Positions 26,322 to 35,546 of a stretch of 64,000 bases of DNA are shown here, piece by piece. The position numbers and the translations under genes were made by a program. Source of the stretch: an uncultured Pseudomonadales bacterium. Lineage in GTDB: Bacteria > Pseudomonadota > Gammaproteobacteria > Pseudomonadales > Cellvibrionaceae. The stretch spans positions 1-64,000 of the forward strand of contig CANLTI010000021.1 in the NCBI GenBank assembly GCA_947494095.1, written 5' to 3'. Below the pieces are notes generated by a model. That model worked only from the letters and a program-made list of their open reading frames with translations, had not been told where the DNA came from and did no database searches. Each line of letters opens with the position of its first letter. Positions within the stretch are counted from its first letter, which is position 1.

Positions 26322-27413
26322 TTATTGATGTGCGCGCAGGTAACCCTCTATTTTTTTTGACAGTTTGTCTAGGGCGAATTGATTAAACAGTGCAACCATT
26401 TGCTGAATGTCTTGGTCATTGGGGGAGTTTCTTTCAATGTCATCCAGCTTGTCTTGTGCCGCACCGACATTGCAGTGTAAATTTTGAAGTACAACTTCCA
26501 ATTCATCTTTTATGGCATGGCGATCATGTGCCACAGGGTTTGAATGTGTGCCGCAAGCCTGTGTTATGGCTTGTAACTGGTACTCTAGCTGAGCGCATTC
26601 TTTTTGAGCGCGTGCGATAGTGTTGGTTAACACGATTTCGAGCGCTTGCATCTGTGTTGGCGCCGGTGCAGTGTGTTGCGTGCATAGGGTTTCGAGTTCG
26701 GCTCCAAGTGCAGACAGCGCATTGGCACCAAGGTTGGCACCGCCGCCTTTAAGAGTGTGGGCGATGCGTGCGGCAGCTTGCCATTGTTGCGCGGCAACGG
26801 CTTGTTGAAAGTTATCATAGGTGGCTAAGTTGTTTTGACTAAAGCTTTTTAAGATCCGGGCAGCCAGTTTTTTATTGTGGTTGAGGCGTGTCAGCATGGC
26901 TGCGACATCGAGCAGTGAGGGTTGTGAATGACAATGCTGCTTGCTGACTGAGTGCTTAGGCTTAAGTGTGGATTTGGGTTTAGATTTCAAGTTAGGCTCA
27001 GGTATACACGCGGACGTAAGCGTAGATGGTGCAGCCTGAGCGAGCTGGCTTAAGCAGTGCTTGTCAATCAATAAGAGTAGGTCGTGGTCGTTAAAAGGCT
27101 TGCCGACAAAGCCGTTAAAATAGTACGACAATGGGTGTTGCTTGAGGTGCTCTAGGGTGTGGCCGCTCATGGCGATAATGGGGCTTGTACAGTGCTTGCG
27201 CAATTGTTCAGCCGTATTAAAGCCATCTAGTTCGGGCATTTCAAGGTCTAAAAAAATAAGATCAAAGTGCTGCTTTGAGCAGAGTATAAGAGCATCTTTG
27301 CCTGAGGTGACTACCACCAAGCTCAATGCATGAGTAAAAGGCTCTAGATAAGCCTCAGTAATGGCCAAATTTGAAGGGGTATCGTCGACCACTAAAATGT
27401 GCAATTTTGACAT
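26322..27413 (-). CDS. Response regulator with Hpt domain
   Basis: 363 residues. An amino-terminal REC domain has Asp10/Asp11 (VVDD), phosphoacceptor Asp56 in LIFLDLEMP and Lys in GFVGKPFND. A Ser/Lys/Pro-rich linker (about 125-165) precedes an Hpt domain with His219 in IAHTLKGGGANLGA. A further helical carboxy segment with no recognised domain follows. The single polypeptide joins receiver and phosphotransfer parts without a kinase domain, so it probably relays phosphate from a separate sensor kinase. The start ATG is at 27413. Convergent with flhB across the R1/R2 nest. Confidence 0.8.
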   Translation of the reverse strand: MSKLHILVVDDTPSNLAITEAYLEPFTHALSLVVVTSGKDALILCSKQHFDLIFLDLEMPELDGFNTAEQLRKHCTSPIIAMSGHTLEHLKQHPLSYYFNGFVGKPFNDHDLLLLIDKHCLSQLAQAAPSTLTSACIPEPNLKSKPKSTLKPKHSVSKQHCHSQPSLLDVAAMLTRLNHNKKLAARILKSFSQNNLATYDNFQQAVAAQQWQAAARIAHTLKGGGANLGANALSALGAELETLCTQHTAPAPTQMQALEIVLTNTIARAQKECAQLEYQLQAITQACGTHSNPVAHDRHAIKDELEVVLQNLHCNVGAAQDKLDDIERNSPNDQDIQQMVALFNQFALDKLSKKIEGYLRAHQ

Positions 27414-27503
27414 GCTAAACCAATAGCCTATGAGTGAATAGGCATAAGTTTAGCTCTTGTTTTTCACATTGCTACATCCTAATGGCAATAGTTTCGACAT
27501 AGT

Positions 27504-27788
27504 TTATTCGCAGTATTGGCATAAGTAGGCGGTATCAATAACCACTGTCACATCAAAGCTTGAGTTGGCAGATACTTCAAAGACTTGACCGTTTTTAAAG
27601 GTTTGTTTGGTGTTTTCGCCGGGTAATTTAACCGTGAGCTCACCCTGTACAACGGTCATAACCTCTCTTTTGTCGGTGCCAAAGGTATAGTCACCAGCGA
27701 GCATTACCCCAATAGTGGCAGGTAATACACCTGAGTTAACGGCCATAGATTTTACTTGCCCGTCGAAATATTCGTTGATTGTAATCAT
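27504..27788 (-). CDS. ppnP: Pyrimidine/purine nucleoside phosphorylase
   Basis: 94 residues from the ATG at 27788, the normal size of PpnP (former DUF1255). The sequence starts MITINEYFDGQVKSM and contains TFGTDKREVMTVVQGELTV and the small cupin fold seen in this family. PpnP splits nucleosides with phosphate. An in-frame ATG 17 codons upstream gives an atypical extension and I do not use it. Confidence 0.9.
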   Translation of the reverse strand: MITINEYFDGQVKSMAVNSGVLPATIGVMLAGDYTFGTDKREVMTVVQGELTVKLPGENTKQTFKNGQVFEVSANSSFDVTVVIDTAYLCQYCE

Positions 27789-28060
27789 AGTTTTTCCTAA
27801 AAAATAACTTATTGTAGAATAATTGTATTGTGGGTCCAATAATAACGAAAAAATATCTTTTATTTAATATTGACTTATCGAGTGTTTATTTGCGTTAGTA
27901 CAATATCGCTTGATGTTATTCTAGGCGTTAATCGGTATTTTAGAGAGTGTCGTGGCAAATTAAATTTGGTCAACTGAGTGAGCGTGTTTTCATACTGTAT
28001 TGATTAGACGATGAGTATCTAAACTTGCTCGTTACAAGTGAAAGAGGAGGAGGTTTTATT

Positions 28061-28369
28061 ATGGAGGCTGTGTTGCTAGGTAAGTTTGATCAGCTTATTA
28101 AGCGAGACCCTGACCTGCACGGTGCTTTGCAGTGCGATAATTATGGGTGTCTTATTATTGGGCAAGGGCGATGTGTTTTTACGCTTGAGGCATTATTTGA
28201 ATGGATAAGCGCTGACATTGCTATGGATTATAAAGCGTTTCGCTGTGCATTATATAAAAGCACGCTCAATCAAAAACTAGAGGGTTTAGGGTACAAAATA
28301 GAAGTGCGGCATGCAAGTGAACACATAGATAATAGCACCTATCAACTGGTGAGGCTGTCATCCACATAG
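28061..28369 (+). CDS. Small hypothetical protein
   Basis: 102 residues from the ATG at 28061, which has a strong Shine-Dalgarno sequence (AGGAGGAGG) in front; the upstream alternative at 28025 has none. The protein is soluble, slightly acidic, with no signal or membrane segment, and reads as a mix of helices and strands (LLGKFDQLIKRDPDL, YGCLIIGQGRCVFTLEAL). I do not recognise the family. It ends about 35 bases before the B12 riboswitch and is probably not part of the cobalamin operon. Confidence 0.6.
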   Translation: MEAVLLGKFDQLIKRDPDLHGALQCDNYGCLIIGQGRCVFTLEALFEWISADIAMDYKAFRCALYKSTLNQKLEGLGYKIEVRHASEHIDNSTYQLVRLSST

Positions 28370-28404
28370 CGAATACGTTTCTTTTTTAACAAGATACTGA
28401 TAGT

Positions 28405-28596
28405 ATCGCGGTTCAAATCAGGTGCTTTGCGGCGTAAATCCGTAAAGATAATCGGGAAGTATGGTTGACCCCATCGCTGCCCCCGCATCGGTAAAAAGAG
28501 TAGTTTACGACCACTGGCGATACACTGATTGCTGGGAAGGTGTAAACAATGGCAAAGTTCATTTGCCCTCTCGGAGCCCGAATACCGGCCTGTCAA
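28405..28596 (+). promoter_or_regulatory. Cobalamin (B12) riboswitch
   Basis: The parts occur in the expected order: TTCAAATCAGGTGC, GGGAAGT, GCTGCCCCCGCATCGGTAA (consensus GCTGCCCCCGCAACTGTAA), CCACTGG, GGGAAGGTGTAAAC and GAGCCCGAATACCGGCC. It lies 45 bases before cbtB. Adenosylcobalamin binding should lower expression of the following cobalt transport and synthesis operon. Short reading frames that cross it are not genes. Confidence 0.92.
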
Positions 28597-28641
28597 TTCT
28601 TTCATATAATATGCACGGTGGGTGCATATTTAGGAATATTT

Positions 28642-28827
28642 ATGACAATGCATACAATCGTTGATTCACAGGTTCACAGTAAGCCCATTACTACAGCATT
28701 AGTGCAAAATGCCGCTGTTTTTTCCTTTGGTGCCATCATGGTACTGGCTGTTGGTTTTATGCCAATGAGTGCTGCACATAATGCTGCGCACGATACCCGT
28801 CACGCATTGGCGTTTCCTTGCCACTAA
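28642..28827 (+). CDS. cbtB: Cobalt transporter subunit CbtB
   Basis: 61 residues: one transmembrane helix (about residues 25-43, FSFGAIMVLAVGFMPM), then the carboxy-terminal motif HNAAHDTRHALAFPCH, which is the CbtB signature and a likely metal ligand set. It is the first gene behind the B12 riboswitch. CbtB works with CbtA, encoded 97 bases downstream. An in-frame upstream ATG (28549) lies inside the riboswitch and is rejected. Confidence 0.9.
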   Translation: MTMHTIVDSQVHSKPITTALVQNAAVFSFGAIMVLAVGFMPMSAAHNAAHDTRHALAFPCH

Positions 28828-28924
28828 GCTTTCGCGGCTCATCTTTATAATATAAACGAATAGGGTACCGCCTTTTTTGGCTGTCCCTGTATTGTATCGC
28901 CTGTAAATTAAGATATTAATTATT

Positions 28925-29716
28925 ATGCTGTTTAGACGCACGATTACTGCCGCCTTATTGGTGGGACTGACGGCTGGGCTTGTATTTAGCCTGGCGCAAG
29001 CTTTGTCGGTTAATCCTATTATTTTTGCTGCAGAAGCTTTTGAAGTCGAGGCCCCTCATGATCACGGCACCCACTCACATGGGGGTGATTTATTCGATAA
29101 TGACAATGCTGAACCGTGGGCACCGCAAGATGGTGCCGAGCGTGCTAGCTACACCATAGTGGCGAATGTGCTTGCGGGTATTGGCTTTGCTGCTATTTTG
29201 CTGTCAGTCATGTCACAGCTGAAACAACAAGGTACTGCACGTATTAACGCTTTAAAAGGTGTTGTGTGGGGTGCTGCGGGTTTTGCCGTATTTTTTGTGG
29301 CCCCAAGTATTGGGTTTCCACCAGAAATCCCCGGTGTTGAAGCGGCGCCTATCAATAATAGACAAGCTTGGTGGATATTTGCTGTTGTTTGTGTGGGTGT
29401 GGGATTGATGATATTCAGTTTTGCCCGGCTTAAGTATAAGTTGGTCGGCATTGCACTGGCTATACTGCCTTATACTGTTGCAAGCACTCACCCTAAAGGC
29501 CCCATCTTTGCCCATCCGGACCCCGACTCTGTTATTGCACTTACCCAATTACATCAGCAGTTTATTATTGCCAGCGGGTTGAGTAACCTTGCCTTTTGGT
29601 TGGTGCTTGGCGTGTGCTCAGCCTGGATTCTGAATGGGTGGGTATTAAAACCTATCGCTTTGAGCGCTGCATTAAAGCCTGTAAAGCATGGTCAAGAGGT
29701 ATCAACAGATGCCTAG
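28925..29716 (+). CDS. cbtA: Cobalt transporter subunit CbtA
   Basis: 263 residues with about six transmembrane helices. A His/Asp-rich stretch (APHDHGTHSHGGD, about residue 43) follows the first helix, as in CbtA. PSIGFPPEIPGVEAAP and PKGPIFAHPDPDSV are further family features. CbtAB are predicted cobalt importers under B12 riboswitch control. The 3' end overlaps the start of the chelatase gene. Confidence 0.9.
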   Translation: MLFRRTITAALLVGLTAGLVFSLAQALSVNPIIFAAEAFEVEAPHDHGTHSHGGDLFDNDNAEPWAPQDGAERASYTIVANVLAGIGFAAILLSVMSQLKQQGTARINALKGVVWGAAGFAVFFVAPSIGFPPEIPGVEAAPINNRQAWWIFAVVCVGVGLMIFSFARLKYKLVGIALAILPYTVASTHPKGPIFAHPDPDSVIALTQLHQQFIIASGLSNLAFWLVLGVCSAWILNGWVLKPIALSAALKPVKHGQEVSTDA

Positions 29717-31658
29717 CATTGGGCACCACTTTCCTTTTTCGGCTGTTGCATTGCAAACTGATTTTAAGCTGGCATTGCAGTTGGTCGCTGTTAATCCTTT
29801 GGTGGGTGGGGTATTAATTAGTGGGCCAAGAGGCTCAGCTAAATCGACCCTTGCTAAAGGCTTGGCCGATATTCTTCCGTGCACAGTCAACACAGGTAAT
29901 CATACGTCACTCAAAAGCCAGCAAACAGGCGAGCCACATAACCACCAACCACCGTTTGTCACACTGCCATTAGGCGCCTCCGAAGAAATGCTCATAGGCT
30001 CGCTAAATTTGCAGCAAGTATTAAATGAAAAAACCGTCGAGTTCCAGCCGGGTTTACTCGCTAAGGCACATAACGGTGTGCTGTACATAGATGAAGTGAA
30101 TTTATTACCCGATAACTTAGTGGACCAGCTTTTAGATGTTGCCGCTAGCGGCGTGAATACGGTGGAGCGCGATGGAATTAGCCATCAACACTTTGCTGAC
30201 TTTATTTTGTTAGGCACAATGAATCCTGATGAAGGTGAGTTACGGGCACAGCTAACAGACCGCTTTGGCTTATTTGTCTCGTTAACTAATCAGTACGATT
30301 TAGACGATCGCATAGAGATTGTTCAGCGGCGCGAGCAATTCGATAAAAATCCTAGCGCCTTTGTTCAGCGCTATGCTAAGCAGCAACAGCTGTTAATCAC
30401 ATCTATCAGCCAAGCCCAAGTGCTATTACCCCGTGTAGAGTGTCCTATGGCATGCCGCCGGCTGATTGCCGAACGTGCCAGCGCTGGCGGTGTTGATGGT
30501 TTACGTGCCGATATTGTCTGGATTCAAGCGGCTTTAGCCAATGCAGCCCTAGCGCAACGAACCTGCGTCACTCGTGAGGATGTATTAGCGGTAGAGGAGT
30601 TAGTGTTAGGTCATAGGCGCAATAATGATGCGGGTAATTCGCCGAATCATGACGGCGCTCAAAATGATGCTGCCGGCAAGGGTGGCTCTGGTGATAAATC
30701 GGTTGAACCCCAAAACCAACACCCTTTTACTCGACCCGATAATACACGCGTTAATAGCTCGGGTGTTAATAGTTCAGAGGATAATAGCTCAGCGGGTAAT
30801 AGCTCGGGTGCCAGTGATTCAACAACATTAAGCGCAGGCCAGCCGCAAAACGATGAGGCCACCAGCGGACAAGGTGATTGGGGGGCAATGGAGGCGCAAT
30901 GTCAACAAACCCAATCAAAATCAATAGCCACAGCACATTTTTTCAAAAAGCCGGTGCACAGTAAACAGGTTGCCAGGTTGCCAGAGGCTTTAGCGCAATA
31001 CCGCGCACCGACGCAGTATGCACCTACTCAAACACACGACGGGGGCCAAGCTGCCAGCGTGTTTGTTAATGGACGGGCATCTTCTCAAGGCGCCAATACA
31101 AAAATCCATTGGGCCAATACACTCATGGCAAACCTTGGGCAATGGCCTTTAAAAACTCTGCGTTTTTGTCAACCTAGGCGTTGCCAGAGTGTTATTCATT
31201 TGGTTTTACTCGATACATCAGGCTCGATTTTGGTGAACCAAGGTTTTGCCAAAGCAAAGGCGCTTATTATTCAAATTGCCGAGCAGGCTTATTTAGATCG
31301 TGAGCAATTTTCTTTATTGGGCTTTGGTGCTGAGCAAGTGCGTACAGTTATGGCTTTACGCCGAGCACCTAAGGCCATGCATGATGCGTTGGATGCTATT
31401 ACGGCAGGTGGCGGCACACCCTTGCATAGCGCTATTGATGAGGCCGCTAAAATACAGCGCGCGCAACGCAAAAAAAACCCATCTGTTATCTTCAAAAATT
31501 ATATTTTAACCGATGGCCGAATACGCCATTTTGAACGCACACAACAGCTAGCGGGTGATGTGGTCTTGGTGGATATCGAACAATCGCAAGTCAAGCGCGG
31601 CAAAGCCAAACATATTGCCGCCTTACTCAATGCACAATATCTTCCCTTAATGGTGTGA
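29709..31658 (+). CDS. Cobaltochelatase-associated AAA+ ATPase/VWA protein (ChlI/ChlD-like)
   Basis: About 649 residues from the ATG at 29709; an ATG at 29688 is possible. The AAA+ part resembles magnesium-chelatase subunit I: Walker A GPRGSAKST, LPLGASEEMLIGSL, Walker B VLYIDEVNLL. A low-complexity Asn/Ser/Gly linker (about 300-400) follows, then a von Willebrand A domain with the MIDAS start LLDTSGS and GGGTPLHSAIDEA. It thus joins the I and D subunits in one chain. With CobN it should form the ATP-driven late cobalt chelatase, replacing CobS/CobT. It overlaps cbtA by eight bases. Confidence 0.85.
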   Translation: MPSIGHHFPFSAVALQTDFKLALQLVAVNPLVGGVLISGPRGSAKSTLAKGLADILPCTVNTGNHTSLKSQQTGEPHNHQPPFVTLPLGASEEMLIGSLNLQQVLNEKTVEFQPGLLAKAHNGVLYIDEVNLLPDNLVDQLLDVAASGVNTVERDGISHQHFADFILLGTMNPDEGELRAQLTDRFGLFVSLTNQYDLDDRIEIVQRREQFDKNPSAFVQRYAKQQQLLITSISQAQVLLPRVECPMACRRLIAERASAGGVDGLRADIVWIQAALANAALAQRTCVTREDVLAVEELVLGHRRNNDAGNSPNHDGAQNDAAGKGGSGDKSVEPQNQHPFTRPDNTRVNSSGVNSSEDNSSAGNSSGASDSTTLSAGQPQNDEATSGQGDWGAMEAQCQQTQSKSIATAHFFKKPVHSKQVARLPEALAQYRAPTQYAPTQTHDGGQAASVFVNGRASSQGANTKIHWANTLMANLGQWPLKTLRFCQPRRCQSVIHLVLLDTSGSILVNQGFAKAKALIIQIAEQAYLDREQFSLLGFGAEQVRTVMALRRAPKAMHDALDAITAGGGTPLHSAIDEAAKIQRAQRKKNPSVIFKNYILTDGRIRHFERTQQLAGDVVLVDIEQSQVKRGKAKHIAALLNAQYLPLMV

Positions 31659-31664
31659 GTGATA

Positions 31665-32258
31665 ATGACTGACTCAATACATAAAACCCGTATGGCTAAT
31701 AAAAAAGCCGCGGTAGATGCCAAAATTGCCAAGGCCACCCAAGAGCGCGGTGTACTTATTTTGTTAAAAGGTAATGGTAAAGGCAAAAGCAGCTCTGCCT
31801 TTGGCACCATGGCCCGTTCGGTTGGCCACGGTAAACGCTGCGCGGTTATTCAGTTTATTAAAGGCCGAATGGAAACGGGCGAATTTAAATTTTTTAAAGA
31901 CCACCCCTTAATTGACTGGCACGTAATGGGGCATGGCTTTACTTGGGAAACACAAGATAAGTCACTCGATATTATTGCCGCGCAAAAAGCGTGGGCATTA
32001 GCCCAAGAGCTCTTACAAGATGAGCGCTATGACATGTTAATATTTGATGAATTAAGTTACATGTTCAAATACCAGTACCTTGATATTGAGCCTGTGGTTG
32101 CAGCACTTAAAAAGCGCCCAGTAATGCAAAATGTCATTATTACAGGTAGAACCATGGCGCTATCATTACAAGAAGTTGCCGATACTATTTCGTCGGTACA
32201 AGATGAGCGCCATGCGTTTAGGCAGGGCGTAAAAGCACAAGCGGGTATTGAATTTTAA
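31665..32258 (+). CDS. cobO: Cob(I)yrinic acid a,c-diamide adenosyltransferase
   Basis: About 197 residues from ATG 31665 (a GTG at 31659 directly after the previous stop is also possible). P-loop GNGKGKSSSAFGT, and MGHGFTWETQD plus LIFDELSYMF are typical of CobO/BtuR. It attaches the 5'-deoxyadenosyl group to cobalt. It overlaps cobB by one base (TAATG). Confidence 0.94.
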   Translation: MTDSIHKTRMANKKAAVDAKIAKATQERGVLILLKGNGKGKSSSAFGTMARSVGHGKRCAVIQFIKGRMETGEFKFFKDHPLIDWHVMGHGFTWETQDKSLDIIAAQKAWALAQELLQDERYDMLIFDELSYMFKYQYLDIEPVVAALKKRPVMQNVIITGRTMALSLQEVADTISSVQDERHAFRQGVKAQAGIEF

Positions 32259-33601
32259 TGACTAGTATTGAATGCCCCGCTTTATTCTTAACAGCGCCTG
32301 CCTCAGGCCAAGGCAAAACAACTGTCACTGCGGCCTTGGCGCGCTTGCTTAAGCGCCAAGGTAAAGATGTCCGTATTTTTAAAACAGGCCCCGATTATTT
32401 AGATCCGCAAATTTTAGCGCAAGCCTCGGGTAACCCTGTCGTACAAATTGATTTATGGATGGCTGGTGACCCATGGTGCCAGCATCAGTTTTATCTGGCC
32501 GCACAACAGGCCGACTTAATTTTAGTCGAAGGCGCAATGGGCATGTTCGATGGCGAACCATCAAGCGCCGACTTGGCCGCGCGCTTTAATATACCGCTGG
32601 CTATTGTGATCGATGTTAAAGGGATGGCGCAAACCGCTGCTGCCATTGCTGTGGGTTTAGCATCCTTCCGTGACGATATTAACGTTATCGGTTTAATTGC
32701 AAACAATTGTGGCTCTGATAGACACCGTCAACTTATTGCAGATGCGCTACCGCCTTCGCTGCCTATGCTCGGTAATGTAGCGCGCTCAGAAGCCATCGCA
32801 TTACCCGAGCGACATTTGGGTTTGGTGCAAGCACACGAAGTGCACGATGAGCTAGAAAAACGCTTTGAAGCTGGCGCCGATGTACTCGATGCAGCAGGCT
32901 TTACCGATATTTTTCGCGATATGACCCCGGTTAATTTTGAGGCGGTCACCGCCGATAAAATAACCCAAGGCACACCTACGCAATGGCTTGCAGGCACAAC
33001 AGTTGCTATTGCAAAAGACGAAGCCTTTACCTTTATTTATGATGCCAATGTTGCCCTACTCGAAACAATGGGCGCCACCACAGTATACTTTTCGCCTTTG
33101 CATGATCAGCAGCTACCCGCTGCAGATGCCCTATGGTTGCCTGGCGGCTACCCCGAGTTACACGCTAAAAGCTTGGCCAAAAACCACGAGATGATTACGG
33201 ATATTAAAGCGTTTTATACCGCTAACAAGCCTATTTTAGCCGAATGCGGGGGCTTTTTATACTGCCTGCAAACCTTGACCGATTTAGACGATGACACCCA
33301 TATTATGGCAGGCTTAATAGCAGGCGAGGGCGCTATGCGCGGTAAACGCGGCTGCCAAGGCATGCAAGTTGCTCCTTTGCCCGAAGGGGATATACGCGGC
33401 CATGCACATCATCGTTCACGCAGTACTCAAACCCCAGAGCCTATTGCACATGGCGTGCGCCAACGACACCCAGCACCAGGCGAAGCCATTTACCGCGAGC
33501 GGCAATTAACTGCAAGTTATTTACATTTATTTTTTCCGTCTAATGCGAAAGCCACTGCGGATCTCTTTTTAGGCCAAGCGGGGATGAGTTATGTCAATTG
33601 A
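32258..33601 (+). CDS. cobB: Cobyrinate/hydrogenobyrinate a,c-diamide synthase
   Basis: 447 residues. An amino-terminal dethiobiotin-synthetase-like ATP domain (APASGQGKTTVTAALARL, TGPDYLDP) is joined to a class I glutamine amidotransferase domain with the nucleophile Cys in ILAECGGFLY. It amidates the a and c side chains. CobB acts on hydrogenobyrinate and CbiA on cobyrinate; sequence alone does not decide between them. It overlaps the NiCoT gene by 11 bases. Confidence 0.93.
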   Translation: MTSIECPALFLTAPASGQGKTTVTAALARLLKRQGKDVRIFKTGPDYLDPQILAQASGNPVVQIDLWMAGDPWCQHQFYLAAQQADLILVEGAMGMFDGEPSSADLAARFNIPLAIVIDVKGMAQTAAAIAVGLASFRDDINVIGLIANNCGSDRHRQLIADALPPSLPMLGNVARSEAIALPERHLGLVQAHEVHDELEKRFEAGADVLDAAGFTDIFRDMTPVNFEAVTADKITQGTPTQWLAGTTVAIAKDEAFTFIYDANVALLETMGATTVYFSPLHDQQLPAADALWLPGGYPELHAKSLAKNHEMITDIKAFYTANKPILAECGGFLYCLQTLTDLDDDTHIMAGLIAGEGAMRGKRGCQGMQVAPLPEGDIRGHAHHRSRSTQTPEPIAHGVRQRHPAPGEAIYRERQLTASYLHLFFPSNAKATADLFLGQAGMSYVN

Positions 33602-34262
33602 TGTGTTTTTATTGTTGTTTGTCGGTTTTGGATTGGGGTTGATTCACGCATTAGATGCCGATCATATTATGGCGGTATCGGTTTTAAATAGTCAAAAAAC
33701 CAGTATTAAACGCACCTTGCTACAAAGCGGGCGCTGGGCGCTGGGGCATGGTGGCATGCTTTTATGTTGCGGTGTATTACTGTTTGGTTTAGGGGTGTCC
33801 ATTCCCGAGGGTATACAAAAAATGGCCGAAATGGGCGTGGGTGTATTGTTAATTGTATTAGGGGTGATGTGTTTTATACGAATCCGCAAAGACAAGCTTA
33901 TCTTTGAGCGACATAGTCACGGTGATATTGTACATACCCATTGGCGCGATAGCACCGACGCTCACATAACCAAAAATAATCACAAGCCGGTATTTGTCGG
34001 TATGTTACATGGTTTGGCAGGCAGTGCACCGGCGTTGGCGTTGATTCCTGCTGTGGCAAGTGGGCAGTTTATGCCAGCTATGCTGTACCTTATGATTTTC
34101 TCATTGGGTGTTATGTTGTCCATGTTATTTTTTGGTTTAGGTTTTGCGCATATTCAACAATTTTTAAATCGCCGATCACATAGGGTATTTCAATTCAGTC
34201 GTCATGGCTTAGCGCTGTCGTCTATTGCATTGGGCAGTTATTGGTTACTGCAGGCTAGCTGA
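33591..34262 (+). CDS. NiCoT-like nickel/cobalt permease, short form
   Basis: 223 residues with about six transmembrane helices. HALDADHIMAVS in the first third matches the HAxDADHI signature of NiCoT transporters, a metal-binding helix. A His-rich loop (HSHGDIVHTHW) and GMLHGLAGSAPALAL follow. Usual NiCoT proteins have about 330-370 residues and eight helices, so this is a reduced form. In this operon cobalt is the likely substrate, as a second import route besides CbtAB. Confidence 0.75.
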   Translation: MSIDVFLLLFVGFGLGLIHALDADHIMAVSVLNSQKTSIKRTLLQSGRWALGHGGMLLCCGVLLFGLGVSIPEGIQKMAEMGVGVLLIVLGVMCFIRIRKDKLIFERHSHGDIVHTHWRDSTDAHITKNNHKPVFVGMLHGLAGSAPALALIPAVASGQFMPAMLYLMIFSLGVMLSMLFFGLGFAHIQQFLNRRSHRVFQFSRHGLALSSIALGSYWLLQAS

Positions 34263-34265
34263 TTT

Positions 34266-35546
34266 ATGTGGGAAGAGAGCGCAGAAAAACCAAAGCCTCT
34301 TCGCACAGGGTTAACCACGGGTACGTGTGCTACAGCCTGTACGCTGGCATCGGCGCGTTATTTATTGGCGCGCTTGCTTACTGCTCCAGTTAACGCTGTT
34401 TTATCTTCATCGTCGGGCAAAAAAAGCCACGATCAAAGCGCTCAAAAACAGAGTGCACAAACCTCTTCGGTGGTGAGTGTCACGCTGCCTAAAGGCAAAA
34501 CAGTGGAGTTGAATGTAGTGAGTTATCCGTTGGGTTGTCAAGCCGAGTTATTAGCCAGCGTACGCTCGACAACGATTAAGGATGCTGGCGATGACCCCGA
34601 TGTGACACACGGCGCAACAGTGTTTGCCGATGTTATTTTGCAAGAGGCCCAAGGCATTGTATTTTGTGCCGGTACCGGTGTGGGGACGGTAACCCGAGAG
34701 GGCTTGGTTTTATCGGTAGGCGAGCCTGCCATTAACCCGGTGCCGCGCCAAATGATGATCGATAATTTATTAGCCCTTGCGCAAGAGCTTAATTACCTCG
34801 GCGGCTTTAAAGTCACTATAGGTATTGAAAAAGGCGAGGCCATTGCACAAAAAACCATGAACGCACGGTTAGGTATTTTAGGTGGCCTATCCATTTTGGG
34901 TACCACTGGCATTGTGCGGCCTTTTTCATGTGCCGCGTGGATAGCCTCTATTCATCAAGGCATTGATGTCGCAAAAGCCAATGGCGTTATGCATATTGCC
35001 GCCAGTACGGGCAACCGTAGCGAGCAGGCTGTACAAGCTAAATACCAGCTCGATGATATTGCATTAATAGAGATGGGTGATTTTGCCGGTGCGGTATTGA
35101 AGCATGTCAAAAAACAGCCCATCGCAACACTGAGCTTGTGTGGCGGGTTTGGTAAAATTACCAAGCTAGCCAATGGCCACATGGATCTAAACAGCCGGGT
35201 CTCGGTCATGGATTTTAACCATATAGCCGAGGTTGCCGCGTCTGTAGGCGCCGACCTATCTTTGCAAGCGGCGATAAAAACAGCCAATACCAGTATCGAG
35301 GCCTTAAAGTTTTGTATGCAGCAAGAGGTTCCTCTAGCCAATGCCATGTGCCAAAGGGCTTTAGCTTTTGCGCGTAGAGTGGTACCTGCAAGTGTGAATA
35401 TGGAAGTGTTAGCCATCAATCGCCAAGGTGATTTTATAGGTCATGCCGGTGTTGTTTTAGAGCGAGTCTCAAAGGCACCTGTTGGCACAGTTGTCACCAG
35501 CGCTTTAAATAAAAGCACAAACACTCATAGGGTGGATAAACACTAG
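34266..35546 (+). CDS. cbiD: Cobalt-precorrin-5B C1-methyltransferase
   Basis: 426 residues. The amino-terminal [18 protein letters not shown], the [10 protein letters not shown] and AINPVPRQM motifs, and [19 protein letters not shown] are typical of CbiD. It methylates C1 in the cobalt-early (anaerobic-type) route, the step done by CobF in the aerobic route. A Ser/Lys/Gln-rich insertion (about residues 45-65) is atypical. It overlaps cobK by one base (TAGTG). Confidence 0.93.
   Translation: MWEESAEKPKPLRTGLTTGTCATACTLASARYLLARLLTAPVNAVLSSSSGKKSHDQSAQKQSAQTSSVVSVTLPKGKTVELNVVSYPLGCQAELLASVRSTTIKDAGDDPDVTHGATVFADVILQEAQGIVFCAGTGVGTVTREGLVLSVGEPAINPVPRQMMIDNLLALAQELNYLGGFKVTIGIEKGEAIAQKTMNARLGILGGLSILGTTGIVRPFSCAAWIASIHQGIDVAKANGVMHIAASTGNRSEQAVQAKYQLDDIALIEMGDFAGAVLKHVKKQPIATLSLCGGFGKITKLANGHMDLNSRVSVMDFNHIAEVAASVGADLSLQAAIKTANTSIEALKFCMQQEVPLANAMCQRALAFARRVVPASVNMEVLAINRQGDFIGHAGVVLERVSKAPVGTVVTSALNKSTNTHRVDKH

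Noticed and set aside
28549-28827. 92-codon frame starting inside the riboswitch region
   Set aside because: Only the last 61 codons, from 28642, match CbtB; the upstream part is riboswitch sequence.
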